Part shown: in pieces, positions 8,229 through 17,944 of the stretch
How positions within the stretch are numbered: position 1 is the first letter of the stretch
How the letters are laid out: each line of letters starts with the position of its first letter
Origin: Leptospira_A soteropolitanensis
GTDB lineage: Bacteria > Spirochaetota > Leptospiria > Leptospirales > Leptospiraceae
DNA: 64,000 nt
NCBI RefSeq assembly: GCF_026151335.1
Contig: NZ_JAMQPP010000008.1
Reading direction: 5' to 3' (one strand)
Program-made: the position numbers and the translations under genes
The notes under the pieces: model-generated
Seen by the model: only the letters and a program-made list of their open reading frames with translations
The model's database searches: none
Told to the model about the DNA's origin: nothing

Positions 8229-10742
8229 TCAGTTTTGTGGCAATTTGTAGATAGTTTTTGGAGGAACTGTGTCAAGGAGCGGGACCTGCCAGATATCCTT
8301 CGCATACTCTCTGATGGTTCTATCTGAAGAAAATTTACCTGAACGTGCTACATTTAAGATGGATTTTTTAGTCCAAGTGGTCTCATCCAAATAATCTCTC
8401 GCTACTAGGTTTTGGGTTTCGTCATAGGCATTAAAATCAGCCATAAGTAGATAATTGTCTGTATAATACAGACTATCGTAAATGGGGCCAAAAATTCCAG
8501 GTTCTCCCATAGAGAAAAAATTCTCACGGATCATGAGAAGCACCCGATGCAGTTCATCGTTTTTGCGAATGTAATCGGCTGGTTGGTATCCTGCTTCTTT
8601 CAAACGAAAAACTTCTTCTGTATGGAGTCCAAAGATATAAATATTTTCAGGCCCCACTTCTTCGAGAATTTCCACATTGGCACCATCCAAAGTTCCAATG
8701 GTCAATGCACCGTTTAACATAAATTTCATGTTACTAGTTCCAGAGGCTTCGGTTCCCGCTGTCGAAATTTGTTCAGAAAGATTACTACCTGGGATGATTT
8801 TTTCCGCTAAACTCACTCGGTAGTTAGGCAAAAAAACCACTTTCAACCTATCCGCTACATCAGGGTCACGGTTGATGATCCATGCCACATTGTTGATGAG
8901 TTTGATGATAAGTTTGGCCATATAATAACCGGGGGCAGCCTTCCCACCAAAAATAACGGTTCGTGGTGTCATTTCACGAGATGGATTTTCTTTGATTCGT
9001 CTGTACAAAGCAATCACTCGCAAGATATTTAGAAGTTGGCGTTTGTATTCGTGAAACCGTTTGATTTGTACATCGATGAGTGATTTTGGATCGATGGTGA
9101 TTCCAGTTTCGCTTTTGATAAGTTTGGCCAATTCATCTTTGGCCGTTTGTTTCACAAGTCTCCAATCATTTTGGAAGTCGGCATCATTCACAAAAGTTTC
9201 CAGTTTCTTTAAGTGGGAAAGATCTGTTGTAAATTCGTTTCCGATTCGTTTGGAGATTAGATTCGCCAAACTCGGGTTTGATTGGAGTAACCAACGACGA
9301 GGAGTGATTCCATTGGTTTTGTTATTAAATTTTTCAGGGAATACCTTGGTAAAGGCTTGGAAAATGGTTTTTTTAATGAGGTCAGAATGTAGTTCGGCTA
9401 CCCCATTGACCCGGTACGATCCAATGACAGCCAAGTTTGCCATTCGTATCCTTTTTTCATTTCCTTCTTCAATGATACTGACTCTTTGGATTTCCTCATC
9501 TGACAAAATCCCTTTGTTACGAACCTCGGTCAAAAAACGATGATTGATTTCATAAATGATTTCTAAATGTCTTGGTAAAAGTTTTTCAAAAAGTTCCACT
9601 CGCCAAGTTTCCAAAGCTTCTGGCAAAACTGTATGATTAGTATAAGAAAAAACTTTTGTGACGATCTCCCAAGCGGGTTCCCAATCCATCTCCTCATTAT
9701 CCAGAAAAACTCTCATAAGCTCTGCAATCCCGATACTTGGATGAGTATCATTCAATTGGATGGCAACGTAGTTCGGAAGTTCTTTCAAATTTTGTGTAGA
9801 TTCACGATATTGAGTTAAGATGTCTTGGAGAGAGGCACAAACCATAAAGTATTGTTGCTTTAGTCTTAGCACCTTTCCTTGTTCGGTGGTATCATTAGGA
9901 TACAATACTTTAGAAATATTTTCTGAAATGGATTTATCTTGTACGGCTTTCATGTAATCACCGTGATTAAAATAATCCAAATTAAACTCTTCGGAAGATT
10001 TTGCAGCCCAAAGTCTTAAATAGTTCACCGTACTCGTGTTAAATCCTGGGATGGGATAATCATGCGCCGACGCAAGTACTGTTTCATCAGGAACCCAATC
10101 ATGTTGGAGTTTTCCTTTCCCAGAAACCCTTGTTTCGGTATGTCCAAAAAAACCAACGGAAAAAGAGATATCAGACCTTACCACCTCATATGGAACCCCG
10201 TCTGCATCCCAGTGGTCAGGCATCTCCAACTGGCTTCCGTTGGCAATGATTTGGTTGAAAATCCCATAATCATAACGAATTCCATACCCAAACCCAGGGA
10301 CATTCAGAGTAGCCATCGAGTCTAAAAAACAAGCTGCAAGCCTACCAAGTCCACCATTACCAAGCCCAGCATCAGTTTCAAATTCTAAAACATCTGTAAG
10401 TTCAAAACCAATGCCTCTAAGCATTACTTGAATTGTTTCGTATAACCCAAGATTGATGAGGGCATTCATTAGAGTGCGCCCCATTAAAAATTCTAAAGAA
10501 AAATAGAAGACACGTTTGGGATTTTCATTTCTATAACGTTCATGAGTGACATTCAACCGGTCGATTAAAAAGTCTCTAATCGTATGGCCAAGTGCTTTGT
10601 ATATATCTTCGTTTTTAAGATTGAACCTATTTTTTCCAATGGTATATTCCAGATGGTGAGCAAATTGTTTTTCCATCGAAGCCAAGTCGGCTTTTTGTTC
10701 TTCTGATAAAAGGGTAATTAAACGAGGATTGTTGACAACCAT
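8229..10742 (-). CDS. glgP: Glycogen/starch phosphorylase
   Basis: Releases glucose 1-phosphate from alpha-1,4-glucans using phosphate and pyridoxal phosphate. At 837 residues it is full length. Visible signatures: FSLEFLMGRTL near the N-terminus, GLGNGGLGRLAACFLDS, the PLP region EASGTSNMKFMLNGALTIGTLDGANVEI with its Schiff-base lysine near residue 671, and VQIKRFHEYKRQLLN. The ATG chosen has no clear Shine-Dalgarno. First gene of a minus-strand run with a response regulator and a HEAT-repeat protein, an unusual pairing that hints at signal-dependent control of carbon storage. Confidence 0.96.
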   Translation of the reverse strand: MVVNNPRLITLLSEEQKADLASMEKQFAHHLEYTIGKNRFNLKNEDIYKALGHTIRDFLIDRLNVTHERYRNENPKRVFYFSLEFLMGRTLMNALINLGLYETIQVMLRGIGFELTDVLEFETDAGLGNGGLGRLAACFLDSMATLNVPGFGYGIRYDYGIFNQIIANGSQLEMPDHWDADGVPYEVVRSDISFSVGFFGHTETRVSGKGKLQHDWVPDETVLASAHDYPIPGFNTSTVNYLRLWAAKSSEEFNLDYFNHGDYMKAVQDKSISENISKVLYPNDTTEQGKVLRLKQQYFMVCASLQDILTQYRESTQNLKELPNYVAIQLNDTHPSIGIAELMRVFLDNEEMDWEPAWEIVTKVFSYTNHTVLPEALETWRVELFEKLLPRHLEIIYEINHRFLTEVRNKGILSDEEIQRVSIIEEGNEKRIRMANLAVIGSYRVNGVAELHSDLIKKTIFQAFTKVFPEKFNNKTNGITPRRWLLQSNPSLANLISKRIGNEFTTDLSHLKKLETFVNDADFQNDWRLVKQTAKDELAKLIKSETGITIDPKSLIDVQIKRFHEYKRQLLNILRVIALYRRIKENPSREMTPRTVIFGGKAAPGYYMAKLIIKLINNVAWIINRDPDVADRLKVVFLPNYRVSLAEKIIPGSNLSEQISTAGTEASGTSNMKFMLNGALTIGTLDGANVEILEEVGPENIYIFGLHTEEVFRLKEAGYQPADYIRKNDELHRVLLMIRENFFSMGEPGIFGPIYDSLYYTDNYLLMADFNAYDETQNLVARDYLDETTWTKKSILNVARSGKFSSDRTIREYAKDIWQVPLLDTVPPKTIYKLPQN

Positions 10743-10794
10743 GCTAAAGGATGGTAAGGAACTGCCGGAAGAGATTCAAGTAAAAAGAAAAAAT

Positions 10795-11259
10795 TTAATC
10801 GCGCGCGGAGACCTTTCTTTCCAAAGTAAGGACGGCATCTTTTCCAATTTTATGTTTGGCGAACCAACCTTGATTGACTTCCAAAGCATACATAGCCGGT
10901 TTTCTCGCGTTATAAACTTCTTCCGTTTGGTTGGGTTTCATATCGAATGATTCTAAAAGTCGCATATCTTCTGAAAAGTAACCAATTGATAAAGGGATGA
11001 GTGTGTTCTTCATCCAAAAACTTAGATAATCAGGACGAGGAAAAACAAAAAGCATTCCTTCATCCTCTCCCAGTTTCGTGCGATACATAAGTCCTGTCGC
11101 CCTAGTAGAGGGGGTGTTCGCAATTTCTAATTTCAAAACTCGATCAGCAACACTACCAAAGAGAATTTCGGGAGTGTTGGTTTGCGACGGATAGGATTCT
11201 GCTTGTTTACAAACAGAAAGTGTCAATAAAACTAGTAGAATTCCAATCCGTGTTCTCAT
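10795..11259 (-). CDS. DUF192-family lipoprotein
   Basis: A short signal peptide ends at a lipobox-like LSVC, so the mature protein is probably a lipoprotein. The rest matches the DUF192 fold: ATGLMYRTKLGEDEGMLFVF, then FWMKNTLIPLSIGYF, with a final strand pair AMYALEVNQGWFAKHKIGKDA. The family is widespread, small and of unknown biochemical function; archaeal and bacterial members are often exported. It ends a tight four-gene minus operon with enoyl-CoA hydratase 3 bp upstream. Confidence 0.85.
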   Translation of the reverse strand: MRTRIGILLVLLTLSVCKQAESYPSQTNTPEILFGSVADRVLKLEIANTPSTRATGLMYRTKLGEDEGMLFVFPRPDYLSFWMKNTLIPLSIGYFSEDMRLLESFDMKPNQTEEVYNARKPAMYALEVNQGWFAKHKIGKDAVLTLERKVSARD

Positions 11260-11262
11260 AGA

Positions 11263-12033
11263 CTATCCTTTGAAGTTTGGTTTTCTTTTTTCAAGAAAAG
11301 CCGAAAGACCTTCTTTGGTTTCTTCGTCGGCAAACCTTCCACCAAAAAGTTGTTTTTCCCAATCCAATCCTCGATCCATATTGGTTTCCAATCCTTGGCG
11401 TATCGCAGTTTTTGCCGCCTTGATTGCGTTAGGCCCACGTGATAAAATAGTAGAAAGAGTTTTTTCAGATTCGTTTAGTAACTCTGCAGGTTCGGTGACT
11501 TTATTGATAAGGCCGAGTCTATATCCTTCTTCCGCAGAAATCATATCACCGGATAAAATAAGTTCTGTTGCTCTTCCGACTCCAATAAGCCTAGGAAGTC
11601 TTTGGGACCCGCCAAAACCTGGTAGTAATCCAAGTGTCACTTCAGGTAAACCTAATTTAGCAGGAGTTGCCGCATAACGAATGTCACATGCCATAGCTAA
11701 TTCCATTCCTCCACCCAAACAAAATCCATTGATAGCAGCAATAGAGATAAGACTTGATAACTCCATCTTTCTAAATACAGTTTGCCCTAGCTCTGAAAAA
11801 GCTTGGCCTTCCCGTACATTAAACTCTTTCATTTTTGCAATGTCTGCTCCGGCAACGAAAGCCTTTCCTTCGCCAGTAAGAATAAATCCTCTCACTGCCT
11901 GATCGGATTCCAATTTTTCCACCATTTCACCAATTTGAGTGATGACTACATCGTTCAGTGCATTTAGGGCCTCTGGCCTTTTGATCGTGACAAGAGCAAA
12001 ATTGGATTTAATTTGAATATCTAAAAAAGACAA
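11263..12033 (-). CDS. Enoyl-CoA hydratase/isomerase family protein
   Basis: Crotonase-fold enzyme of 256 residues. It shows the CoA-binding/oxyanion segment AGADIAKMKEF, the second oxyanion-hole segment INGFCLGGGMELAMACDIRYA, and the catalytic-glutamate region LPEVTLGLLPGFGGSQRLPRLIG, with both glutamates of a true hydratase (PEVTLGLLPG and the E in GMELA). It probably hydrates trans-2-enoyl-CoA in beta-oxidation, the main carbon route in Leptospira. Translation starts at TTG with GGAG about 9 bases upstream. Neighbouring genes do not add pathway information. Confidence 0.9.
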   Translation of the reverse strand: MSFLDIQIKSNFALVTIKRPEALNALNDVVITQIGEMVEKLESDQAVRGFILTGEGKAFVAGADIAKMKEFNVREGQAFSELGQTVFRKMELSSLISIAAINGFCLGGGMELAMACDIRYAATPAKLGLPEVTLGLLPGFGGSQRLPRLIGVGRATELILSGDMISAEEGYRLGLINKVTEPAELLNESEKTLSTILSRGPNAIKAAKTAIRQGLETNMDRGLDWEKQLFGGRFADEETKEGLSAFLEKRKPNFKG

Positions 12034-12044
12034 ATGAATTCTCC

Positions 12045-13412
12045 TTATTCTTCTACTTCCAATATGAGAAACATAGTGTCATCAGAAAAACTATCAAGTC
12101 CATAGTTGGTTTTCAATTCTGTAAGCAGGCAAAGCTCCAGTTCTTTGATATTTTGACTCTGTCTATGGCGGTTGAGAAGTGAAAGAAGGCCTTCTGTTCC
12201 CAAAGAATTTCCATCCGGATCTGTGGATTCAATGAGTCCATCGGTATAAATAAAAAATCGATCCCCAGGCGAGATTGGTAATGTTTTTTCGGCAATCGGT
12301 GGAATTTTAATATTAAAGCCGAGAATAGCACCTTCAGTTTCTAACTCTTGAAACTCCTCTCCCTTATGCGCCAGAATCAAATAAGGATGGCCCGCATTTC
12401 CTAGAGTTAGTTTTTTTTCGATAAAATCAAAAAATAAATAAATGGCCGAGGCGTGGTATTTATTTAAGTCATGAGCCAAACGATCATCTAAATAATCCAT
12501 CAGTTTGGCTGGTGCTGTTTTGAAACGATAGGGAATGGTGGATACAAGGACCTTCATAATGGATGCTACCATTGCAGAAGAAATTCCATGACCTGCCACA
12601 TCTGTTAAAAATACTCCAACGTTTCCTTCCCGGAGTTGAACAAAATCAAAAAAGTCACCGCCAATGACATTGGGGCTTTTTCTATAATAGGTAAAGGCTA
12701 AACTCGGAATTTTGATATTCCCAGGAAAGAGTGCATCTTGTACTTTTTTTGCAAGTTCTAACTCGTGTAACATGAACCTTCTTTCTTCCGAAAGATTATA
12801 CATGTCTGTTGTGTCTTTTCGTTTATTTAGAACAAAAACTGTCCCAAGTGTAGCGCTTCCCCAATACACTAAAATCAAAAAGTATTTACTAAAAAAAGAA
12901 AACTGATCGGAAACAGAATTAGGTAAATTATAAATATAAACAATATGTAATATAGAAAAATAAGATGCGCTTAAAATACATGCCTTGGGGTCAAGCCTTG
13001 TACTGTATAAAAGAATTGGGAAAATAAAAGACATTAGATAAGCATTTAATAAATAAAAACTCCCAAGAGATGGAAACGAATGAATTCCCAACATAAAAAC
13101 AATATAAACAAGGCCATCACCAACAAATCCGCTAAAGTAAATCACTCTTTGGATGGGGATACTCTTTGTATAAAATTGTAATAGTAAAATAAGTCTAGCG
13201 ATTGATACACCAAGTAGGTAAGGCAAAATCTGCATTTTGATTTCAGAAAATGGCGGAGCTATGAGTAGAGAATAAACTATGAGATGAGTGATAAAAATAT
13301 AAAATGTATATTCTTTATCATAACGGGCTTCTACTAACTTTAAAATTTCCCATTCGGATCTTGTAGGTTTACGAAAGATTTCTTTAAAGTATAAATAAAA
13401 TGAACGTGTCAA
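12045..13412 (-). CDS. Membrane SpoIIE-type serine phosphatase
   Basis: About six membrane segments in residues 35-200, then a linker helix (LHELELAKKVQDALFPG) and a PP2C-like SpoIIE/RsbU domain. The domain shows the metal-binding motifs VIGGDFFDF, LTDVAGHGISSAMVAS and FIYTDGLIES, so it should be catalytically active. Such enzymes dephosphorylate anti-sigma-antagonist STAS proteins or other phospho-Ser targets; a STAS protein is encoded at 42.7 kb in this window. Translation starts at TTG directly after the TGA of the preceding gene, so the two are coupled. Confidence 0.9.
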   Translation of the reverse strand: MTRSFYLYFKEIFRKPTRSEWEILKLVEARYDKEYTFYIFITHLIVYSLLIAPPFSEIKMQILPYLLGVSIARLILLLQFYTKSIPIQRVIYFSGFVGDGLVYIVFMLGIHSFPSLGSFYLLNAYLMSFIFPILLYSTRLDPKACILSASYFSILHIVYIYNLPNSVSDQFSFFSKYFLILVYWGSATLGTVFVLNKRKDTTDMYNLSEERRFMLHELELAKKVQDALFPGNIKIPSLAFTYYRKSPNVIGGDFFDFVQLREGNVGVFLTDVAGHGISSAMVASIMKVLVSTIPYRFKTAPAKLMDYLDDRLAHDLNKYHASAIYLFFDFIEKKLTLGNAGHPYLILAHKGEEFQELETEGAILGFNIKIPPIAEKTLPISPGDRFFIYTDGLIESTDPDGNSLGTEGLLSLLNRHRQSQNIKELELCLLTELKTNYGLDSFSDDTMFLILEVEE

Positions 13413-13754
13413 TCAGGGTTCTCCCCATACCAAAGTTTGGATTTCAGATCCATTCAAGGTGATGGTGAAAGGATTTCCAGAATCCAAATACTTGTCCATT
13501 TGATTCGCAAGTTCGAATGCTTTTTTCTCATCTTCCATTCGAAAGAAAAAGGGATGGGACAATGCTTTGTAATTGTAGGGGAATCGTTCGGAAACAATGA
13601 GTGTCACCCGATAATGGTCAGGCCTCTTTTCCATTACGATATGGGACACTTCTTTTCTAGTTAAAATCCGAACATCAGGTCGTAAATTCCACGGATTGAT
13701 TTCAGCGAAAAGAATTCCGGGCAAAAAAAAGCATAGACCAAGAAATCCTTTCAT
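13413..13754 (-). CDS. Small secreted protein of unknown function
   Basis: A good signal peptide (MKGFLGLCFFLPGILFA) precedes about 95 mature residues with alternating strands and no known motif (RVTLIVSERFPYNY, FTITLNGSEIQTL). I place the start at the ATG of MKGF; a TTG 12 bp upstream is in frame but adds four residues before the signal. It is the first gene of a four-gene minus operon whose next gene, the SpoIIE phosphatase, follows without a gap. It could be a sensor or regulator for that membrane phosphatase, but this rests only on position. Confidence 0.6.
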   Translation of the reverse strand: MKGFLGLCFFLPGILFAEINPWNLRPDVRILTRKEVSHIVMEKRPDHYRVTLIVSERFPYNYKALSHPFFFRMEDEKKAFELANQMDKYLDSGNPFTITLNGSEIQTLVWGEP

Positions 13755-13773
13755 ATAGAAATACAATCGGCAA

Positions 13774-14799
13774 ATGCGATCAAATCCTTACCTCATATCC
13801 TTAGTTCCTTTCCTTTTTTGGCTCTGTGCGCCTACTACGTTTTCTCTTCCCCAAAACCCTTACGCCAATTGGGCAAAAGATAATATTGGATTAAAATCAA
13901 CAAACCTTCCTCCCTTACAAGGAACCTGGAATAAAAGAGTTTATCCTTTGGATTCCAAACGATTGGACACACTTATCTCCATAAATGCCATCGACGAAAT
14001 CACAGACATTCCTAAACCTACAAAAGATTTATCCCCCTGGAAAATGGAATTAAACCAAATCTTCCAATCAATGCCAAAAGAACTGAATTCTCTTACCAAC
14101 TCTCTCTTGTATGGAATTTACTTTGTCACTGATTTAGGTTCTACCGGTCTCACAGGGATTGTGAGAAACGAAGAAGGTCAACCTATTGGTGGTATTATTT
14201 TTTTAGATTCTAATTTACTAATGGATGGTTGCAACGACTGGGCAACCAAAAAAGAGACCTCAGCTTTTTTCCCGAATCAAGAACATTTCATCCAAGTCCA
14301 CTTGGATCATTCCAATTCCAAACAAATTGCATTACGCTTCATCATCTTACACGAATTAGGTCATATTTTATCGATCGTCCAAGGTCATGCACCAGACTTT
14401 TCAGAAACCCAAAGAGACTTTAGAAATTTTTCACTCTTCGATGGAATTTGGTGGTCGGAAACTTACTCTCCATACGAAGCCACTTTTTTTCCCGAAAGAA
14501 ACAAAATCAAATTTTACCAAAATACTCCAACTCTATCATTATTCCCTGAAGGAAAATTGATTTATAAAAAACTCAACAACACAGGTTTTGTTTCTTTATA
14601 TGCAGCCACAAATGCAGATGATACTTATGCGGAAGCTTTTGCACAATATGTACATGTTTTTTTATATAAAAATGAATACAAAGTCATCCTGACTTCCAAT
14701 GGAATTTCGGAAACAGTACTAGTCGATCCGATTCGAAAAGAAGGAGGGAGAAGGTTTCGTGAAACATTCCAGACTATTTTTGCAAATCAAAGTCTATAG
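13774..14799 (+). CDS. Secreted zincin-like protein with HELGH motif
   Basis: An exported protein (signal peptide MRSNPYLISLVPFLFWLCAP, then a processed-looking N-terminus) of 341 residues. Residues 193-197 read HELGH in a hydrophobic helix (RFIILHELGHILSIVQGHA), the zinc site of gluzincin/metzincin-like peptidases; a further acidic helix TYAEAFAQYVHVF near residue 290 could supply the third ligand. It does not match a peptidase family I can name. The start is 19 bp from the divergent secreted-protein gene. Its 3' end overlaps the next gene by 41 bp, suggesting coupled expression. Confidence 0.65.
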   Translation: MRSNPYLISLVPFLFWLCAPTTFSLPQNPYANWAKDNIGLKSTNLPPLQGTWNKRVYPLDSKRLDTLISINAIDEITDIPKPTKDLSPWKMELNQIFQSMPKELNSLTNSLLYGIYFVTDLGSTGLTGIVRNEEGQPIGGIIFLDSNLLMDGCNDWATKKETSAFFPNQEHFIQVHLDHSNSKQIALRFIILHELGHILSIVQGHAPDFSETQRDFRNFSLFDGIWWSETYSPYEATFFPERNKIKFYQNTPTLSLFPEGKLIYKKLNNTGFVSLYAATNADDTYAEAFAQYVHVFLYKNEYKVILTSNGISETVLVDPIRKEGGRRFRETFQTIFANQSL

Positions 14800-16087
14800 T
14801 TTTCTTTTTTTGATTTTCATAGTTTCAGTTTCTCTTCGATCAGAAACTATATCGAATGATAACAAACCTCTCCTCATAGAAACCAATACAGAAATTGTAT
14901 CGGACTTCCTTTGGCGAGGGAATTCATTCGCAGGTGAAGCCGAAAACAGAAGAAATGGCGCAAGTTATCAAAGTTTTACATACGCACCGGCTCTCCAACC
15001 ATCTATCAACATTTGGTCACCAGAAAAAAAATTCCAATGGTCCCTTTTTGGAAACTTTCAACTAACAAATAGAGACGACAGAGACTCTGACAAACGTATT
15101 TTTCAATCAAAACCGGGTGGAGTTGGCCCTTCTTACTTAGGAGAAGAAACAAAATTCTTTGATCCTTATGGACAGGACCCATGTGTTCGTTCCATCCAAG
15201 AAAGAGTCTCCAGTGGCGGAGAAGGAACCGATCCCTGCATGGGATACAGTCCCAATGGAGGTTATGGTCCGAAAAAAGAACCAAACGGAAATAAAAGATC
15301 TGATGGAATGTTTTTTTCCATGAGTTACCATTTTGATCCAAGTCGTTTTGGTGATTTTGCAGTGGGAATTTGGTTTTATAACACTTTCCAAAAAACACCA
15401 AACTCTCTTCTTTCTCCCAACACACAAAAAGAAAATCCTTACGTCTCAGGAGGACCAAATAACAAATATAATACGAACAATCCTGACGCCATCACAAGAC
15501 TTGTTTGGCACGAGTATTTTGTTCAATGGAAACTTCCTTTCCTAAAAATAGTAAAGCCTGCTCTTTCCTATTACACTCAATATTCTACAGAGAATGGAGG
15601 ACTACTTGCGGGCAAAAACTATCTATCTTTCAGTGCCTCTTATACTTTCAGGGAAGAAAATTTTTTTAGAATTATGCCTCATGTCAATCTGGGTTATGCC
15701 ATGAGCAATAATGCCGTTGACAATCGTAACGGAATCCAAGATATCACAACCTCTACTACTTTTTTCTTTGGAGATTTGTTTGTTAAACTCGCACATATCT
15801 TTCGCCCCGACCTCTATCTTTGGGATACAAATAATTATTATGGTTATGCAGGAGGAGATCCAAACAAAGCAAATTGGAACCGTAGTTCCGAAGATGGAAA
15901 AGTAGCAAACCCTTCCCGTATTTATGGTGCGTACAACACCTCAATTCTAAATGCAATCGAACAAATCAATACTGGGAATTCCCTTACTGATACAATGGCG
16001 AAAACCTGGCTCAGAGAATCTTATACTTTACAAAAGATTCCTTCTCATTTATTCTATGTTAGCTTAGGATATTCCAAAACATTTTAG
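14759..16087 (+). CDS. Probable outer-membrane beta-barrel protein (442 aa)
   Basis: Starts at GTG inside the upstream zincin gene (41-bp overlap, other frame). A signal peptide (FLQIKVYSFLFLIFIVSVSLRS) is followed by a Tyr/Phe/Asn-rich protein with many alternating hydrophobic strands and turns: EIVSDFLWRGNSF, SLFGNFQLTNRDDRD, FSMSYHFDPSRFGDFAVGIW. It ends in a terminal strand with a final aromatic (YVSLGYSKTF), the classic signal of outer-membrane barrels. No specific family recognised; SDFLWRG-type openings occur in porin-like proteins. Probable function is outer-membrane transport. Confidence 0.72.
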   Translation: MKHSRLFLQIKVYSFLFLIFIVSVSLRSETISNDNKPLLIETNTEIVSDFLWRGNSFAGEAENRRNGASYQSFTYAPALQPSINIWSPEKKFQWSLFGNFQLTNRDDRDSDKRIFQSKPGGVGPSYLGEETKFFDPYGQDPCVRSIQERVSSGGEGTDPCMGYSPNGGYGPKKEPNGNKRSDGMFFSMSYHFDPSRFGDFAVGIWFYNTFQKTPNSLLSPNTQKENPYVSGGPNNKYNTNNPDAITRLVWHEYFVQWKLPFLKIVKPALSYYTQYSTENGGLLAGKNYLSFSASYTFREENFFRIMPHVNLGYAMSNNAVDNRNGIQDITTSTTFFFGDLFVKLAHIFRPDLYLWDTNNYYGYAGGDPNKANWNRSSEDGKVANPSRIYGAYNTSILNAIEQINTGNSLTDTMAKTWLRESYTLQKIPSHLFYVSLGYSKTF

Positions 16088-16135
16088 TTCTTTTTTAGTT
16101 ATTTCTGTTTTTTAAAATTTAATATTAGGAAACGC

Positions 16136-16163
16136 TTGACTAACCTAATTCATGAACTAGAAT
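16136..16163 (+). promoter_or_regulatory. Probable sigma-70 promoter of the chemosensory operon
   Basis: TTGACT, 16-bp spacer, TAGAAT, placed about 25 bp upstream of the MCP start codon in the only gap (100 bp) before the operon. All following genes up to 25.8 kb are packed without room for another obvious promoter. Confidence 0.5.
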
Positions 16164-16187
16164 TCCGTCCACCTCTAGGGAAAAATT

Positions 16188-17937
16188 ATGAAATGGATAC
16201 ACGATCTTAAAATTCGAGTCAAATTACTTTTGGCTTTTATGGTAACCATTCTGTTGATGATTGTTGTCGCAGGCGCCAGCTTTTATTCGGCACGTCAAAT
16301 TTTAGCTTCACTTCATACTGTTTTTGAAGACAGAGTTGTTCCGATTAGCCAAATCAAAGAAGTTTCGGATGCCTATTTGATTGGAATAGTGGATTCAGCC
16401 AATAAGGTTCGTGCAAAAAAAATCACCGTCGAAGAAGCACTCGAATCCATAAGAGAATCAGAAACGAAAGCAGATGAAATATGGAAAGTTTATCTCGGAA
16501 CCTATCTTGTTCCCAAAGAAAAAGCGATCATAGATCAGATGGAAAAAGAATTTCCCCCACTCAAAGCAGGAGTCAAACAACTTCGTATCCTATTGGAAAC
16601 TAGAAACGATGCAGAATTAGAAAAGTTTGTCACCGTAGATATGTATCCCATCTTCGAACCTCTCACTCACCACTTAGATGATTTAATTCGAGTTCAATTG
16701 AAGGTTGCAAAAGAAGAATATCATAGATCAGAAGCTCAGTTTGAAAGTTCTTTAGCCGTTGTGATCACAGTTGTTGTAGTGGCTTTTGTGTTGGTTTTCC
16801 TCATTGCCATTTTTTTCTCTGACTCCATCGCAGCTCCGATGAAAAAAATCGTAGAAGTAGCACAGACTGTTTCTATTGGAGATCTTGATGTTGATTTAGA
16901 AACAAAACATAAAACTCATTCCAATGCAAAACACTTAGAAGGAAATGAAGTCCAACAACTTTCGCAAGCCTTTATGGAGCTTGTTTCTTTTATCAAAAGA
17001 ACGAGCTGAACATTTAGAAAGGATTGCCAATTCTGATCTCAGTGCTGATGTCACACTCAAATCAGAACGAGACCAACTGGGTTTGAGTTTACGTCGTATG
17101 CTCATCAACCTATCCGATGTAGTAGAAAAACTATATTTTTCCTCACAGGAAGTGGACTTAGGGGCTCAACAATTGGCTGATGCCAGTACCTCACTCTCTG
17201 AGGCAGCAAGTGAACAAGCAAGTGCAGTAGAAGAAATTTCAGCTACTCTCACAGAAATTAGTAACAGTTTTCTATCAAATGCAGAAAATGCGGAAAGGAT
17301 GACAGAATTTTCCGAATCAACCGCAAAACAGGCGCTAGATGGAAATTCAAAAATGAAGGATTTGGTTTCTGCAATGGGAGAAATAAGTAACTCCTTTGAA
17401 CAAATCTCCAAAATCAACAAAGTTATTAATGATATTGCTTTCCAAACCAATATCCTAGCACTCAATGCTGCGGTAGAGGCAGCAAGAGCAGGTCAACATG
17501 GGAAAGGTTTTGCAGTGGTTGCGGAAGAAGTAAGAAACTTGGCACAAAAAAGTGCCAACGCTGCAGATGAAACTACCCTCCTAATAGAATCATCGATGAA
17601 AAAAGTCAAACTTGGAAACGATGCAACAGAAAAAACAGCCGAAGTTCTTGGTCAAATTTCAGATAGTGCCGAGAACGTAAGTAACCTTACAAAAGAATTA
17701 GCATTATCTATTCACGAGCAAAAATCAGCTGTGTTACAAATCACCCAAGGTATAGACCAGGTAACAACCGTAACATCAACAACAGCAGCCTCCGCTGAGG
17801 AGGTTGCAGCCTCAAGTGAAACCTTAAAACGACAAGTCGAAATTATGCGGTCTATCATAATGAGTTTTAAATTAAAAGAAGATACATCGAAATCAACTGC
17901 CCTTACGCGGGTAGAAAGACCAAAAATTGTTTTGTAG
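16188..17937 (+). pseudogene. Methyl-accepting chemotaxis protein, interrupted by one frameshift
   Basis: Two overlapping frames together make one MCP. The first frame (16188-17009) has a TM helix (about residues 10-32), a helical periplasmic four-helix-bundle sensor, a second TM (VVITVVVVAFVLVFLIAIFF) and most of HAMP, then stops at TGA after FIKRTS. The second frame continues HAMP (ERAEHLERIANSDLSADV) and the complete signalling hairpin with the hallmark FAVVAEEVRNLAQKSANAADET. Restoring it needs removal of one base near 16990-17012, in or near an A run, or a +1 ribosomal shift at AGC-TGA. No C-terminal CheR/CheB tether peptide is visible. The neighbours are intact, so this may be a sequencing error, a programmed shift or a recent mutation. 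Confidence 0.85.
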
Positions 17938-17944
17938 GTAAGTC

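Noticed and set aside
16088..16187. Sigma-28 type flagellar promoter ahead of the chemosensory operon
   Set aside because: No TAAA/GCCGATAA-like pair is present; the TTGACT/TAGAAT pair fits a housekeeping promoter better.
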